6,712 bases of DNA, from contig CAMPJQ010000159.1 in the NCBI GenBank assembly GCA_946886925.1, positions 1 to 6,712 on the forward strand. The letters are read 5' to 3'. How positions within the stretch are numbered: the stretch's first letter is position 1; each line of letters opens with the position of its first letter. This DNA is from an uncultured Terrimonas sp. Its GTDB lineage: Bacteria > Bacteroidota > Bacteroidia > Chitinophagales > Chitinophagaceae. Of this stretch, positions 5,570 to 6,712 are shown one piece after another. The notes beneath the pieces are model-generated. The model saw nothing but the letters and a program-made list of their open reading frames with translations. It was not told the DNA's origin and did no database searches. The translations under genes and the position numbers were made by a program.

Positions 5570-6712
5570 ATGATCAGCAGGCAGGCCTTTACCAAAACTC
5601 ATGAATTAGCAGGCAAATTCCCTGTTATTGGTTTGTTAGGTCCCCGACAAAGCGGGAAAACAACCCTGGCTAAAGCCTTATTCAAAGACAAAGCTTATGT
5701 AAGCTTTGAAAATCAGGATATTTTGCTGGCAGCCACAGAAGACCCCCGTGCTTTTTTAGCCAATTATCCGGAAGGAGCTGTATTCGATGAAATTCAACGA
5801 GTTCCTCATTTATTCTCTTACTTACAGGGAATCGTAGATGAACATGTTTCAAAAACAGGACTCTTTATTCTGACCGGTTCGCAAAATTTTCTGCTTCTTG
5901 AAAACATTACCCAAAGCCTTGCCGGCAGGATCGCCTTTATCCATCTGCTGCCGTTCAGCTACCACGAACTGAAAACAACGAACTGGAAAAACAACACACT
6001 TGATTTCTTTATGCTTCATGGAGGATATCCGCGGTTATACGATAAATCTATCGCGCCGGTTGATTATTATCCCAATTATATTTTAACCTATGTAGAGCGG
6101 GATGTCAGGCAAATTAAAAATATCAACAATCTGGCTGTATTTCAGCGCTTTTTGAAAATATGCGCTACGCGTACAGGGCAAATCATTAACTATGCATCTA
6201 TTGGGAATGATTGCGGCATTGACCAGAAAACAGTAATGTCATGGTTAGGTATCCTGGAAACCAGTTTTATTGCATTCACATTAAAACCCTTTTATAATAA
6301 TTTCGGCAAGCGTTTGCTGCAAATGCCCAAATTATATTTTTACGACACCGGGTTGTGTTGTTCGCTGCTGGAAATTGAGAACGAAACACAATTGGCTAAT
6401 CATCCTTTGCGTGGCAGCCTTTTTGAGAACTTTGTTTTATTGGAGCTACTGAAAGAACGTTTTAATAGGGGTCTACGTAGCAACTTTTATTTCTGGCGTG
6501 ACAGAACGGGCAATGAAATTGATGTATTGCTTGATAAAGCAGCCGGTGCTGTACCCGTTGAAGTAAAAGCAGGGGCTACTTATAATAAAAGCTTTTTAAA
6601 AGGAATTAGCTACTGGGAAAAAATACAACCTCAAACCCAGGAGTCATTTCTTATCTATACTGGAGAAACTTCTTTTCAGCAGCAGGAAACAAAAATCTTA
6701 AACTGGAAAGAA
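5570..6712 (+). CDS. AAA_14/DUF4143 ATPase with C-terminal nuclease-like domain (3' end cut off)
   Basis: The frame is open for 381 codons to the window edge; the family is usually about 380-400 residues, so only a few are missing. Numbered from the ATG at 5570: Walker A GPRQSGKT (24-31), Walker B AVFDEIQ (70-76, D73/E74), sensor-like LTGSQNF (101-107), an arginine-finger candidate R120 in SLAGRI, and LLPFSYHEL (126-134). These are typical of AAA_14. DUF4143 follows: YVERDVRQI (174-182), a helix-turn-helix-like INYASIGNDCGIDQKTVMSW (206-225), and YFYDTGL (256-262). The end holds a PD-(D/E)xK-like constellation: E286 in GSLFENF, D318 in NEIDVLL, and E331-V-K333 in PVEVKAG. The physiological role of this widespread, often multi-copy family is not established. 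Start: 5570 gives MISRQ, matching the family's usual beginning; the in-frame ATG at 5552 would add six residues and overlaps the palindrome. No neighbouring partner gene is visible. Confidence 0.93.
   Translation, partial: MISRQAFTKTHELAGKFPVIGLLGPRQSGKTTLAKALFKDKAYVSFENQDILLAATEDPRAFLANYPEGAVFDEIQRVPHLFSYLQGIVDEHVSKTGLFILTGSQNFLLLENITQSLAGRIAFIHLLPFSYHELKTTNWKNNTLDFFMLHGGYPRLYDKSIAPVDYYPNYILTYVERDVRQIKNINNLAVFQRFLKICATRTGQIINYASIGNDCGIDQKTVMSWLGILETSFIAFTLKPFYNNFGKRLLQMPKLYFYDTGLCCSLLEIENETQLANHPLRGSLFENFVLLELLKERFNRGLRSNFYFWRDRTGNEIDVLLDKAAGAVPVEVKAGATYNKSFLKGISYWEKIQPQTQESFLIYTGETSFQQQETKILNWKE

Overview
The window looks like chromosomal DNA of a Bacteroidota bacterium, most likely from the Chitinophagaceae or close relatives. 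The clues are moderately AT-rich DNA, no Shine-Dalgarno-like sites before the genes, two exact matches to the Bacteroidota -7 promoter element TAnnTTTG just upstream of genes, a long HisRS of the kind seen in that phylum, and a DUF5995 protein next to a secreted beta-lactamase-fold hydrolase. The family placement is inferred from gene content and style, not from a database search.

Layout: (1) 1-2333, minus strand: a secreted serine hydrolase of the beta-lactamase/PBP fold, followed downstream by a DUF5995 gene that runs off the left edge. The 81-base gap starts with a perfect hairpin. (2) 2334-2595: an A-rich, repeat-like spacer between divergent genes, ending in a -7 box. (3) 2596-4455, plus strand: a low-molecular-weight protein tyrosine phosphatase and histidyl-tRNA synthetase (hisS), 24 bases apart and probably co-transcribed, with a candidate terminator after hisS. 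(4) 4590-5060, minus strand: a one-domain thiol peroxidase (peroxiredoxin), convergent with hisS. (5) 5061-5551: about 490 bases with no convincing gene. It contains a 15-bp palindrome upstream of the peroxiredoxin and ends in a large inverted repeat with 19-base arms. (6) 5570-right edge, plus strand: an AAA_14/DUF4143 ATPase with a C-terminal nuclease-like fold, missing only its last residues.

The genes do not form one pathway. hisS and the peroxiredoxin are housekeeping or stress genes, the phosphatase is a putative signalling enzyme or one that acts on phosphorylated sugars or polysaccharide machinery, and the hydrolase/DUF5995 pair and the ATPase are accessory genes of unknown physiological role. 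I do not see an obvious new multi-gene system. The part that most deserves a second look is the long palindrome that reaches the first possible start codon of the ATPase, together with a -7 box only a few bases before the likelier start.
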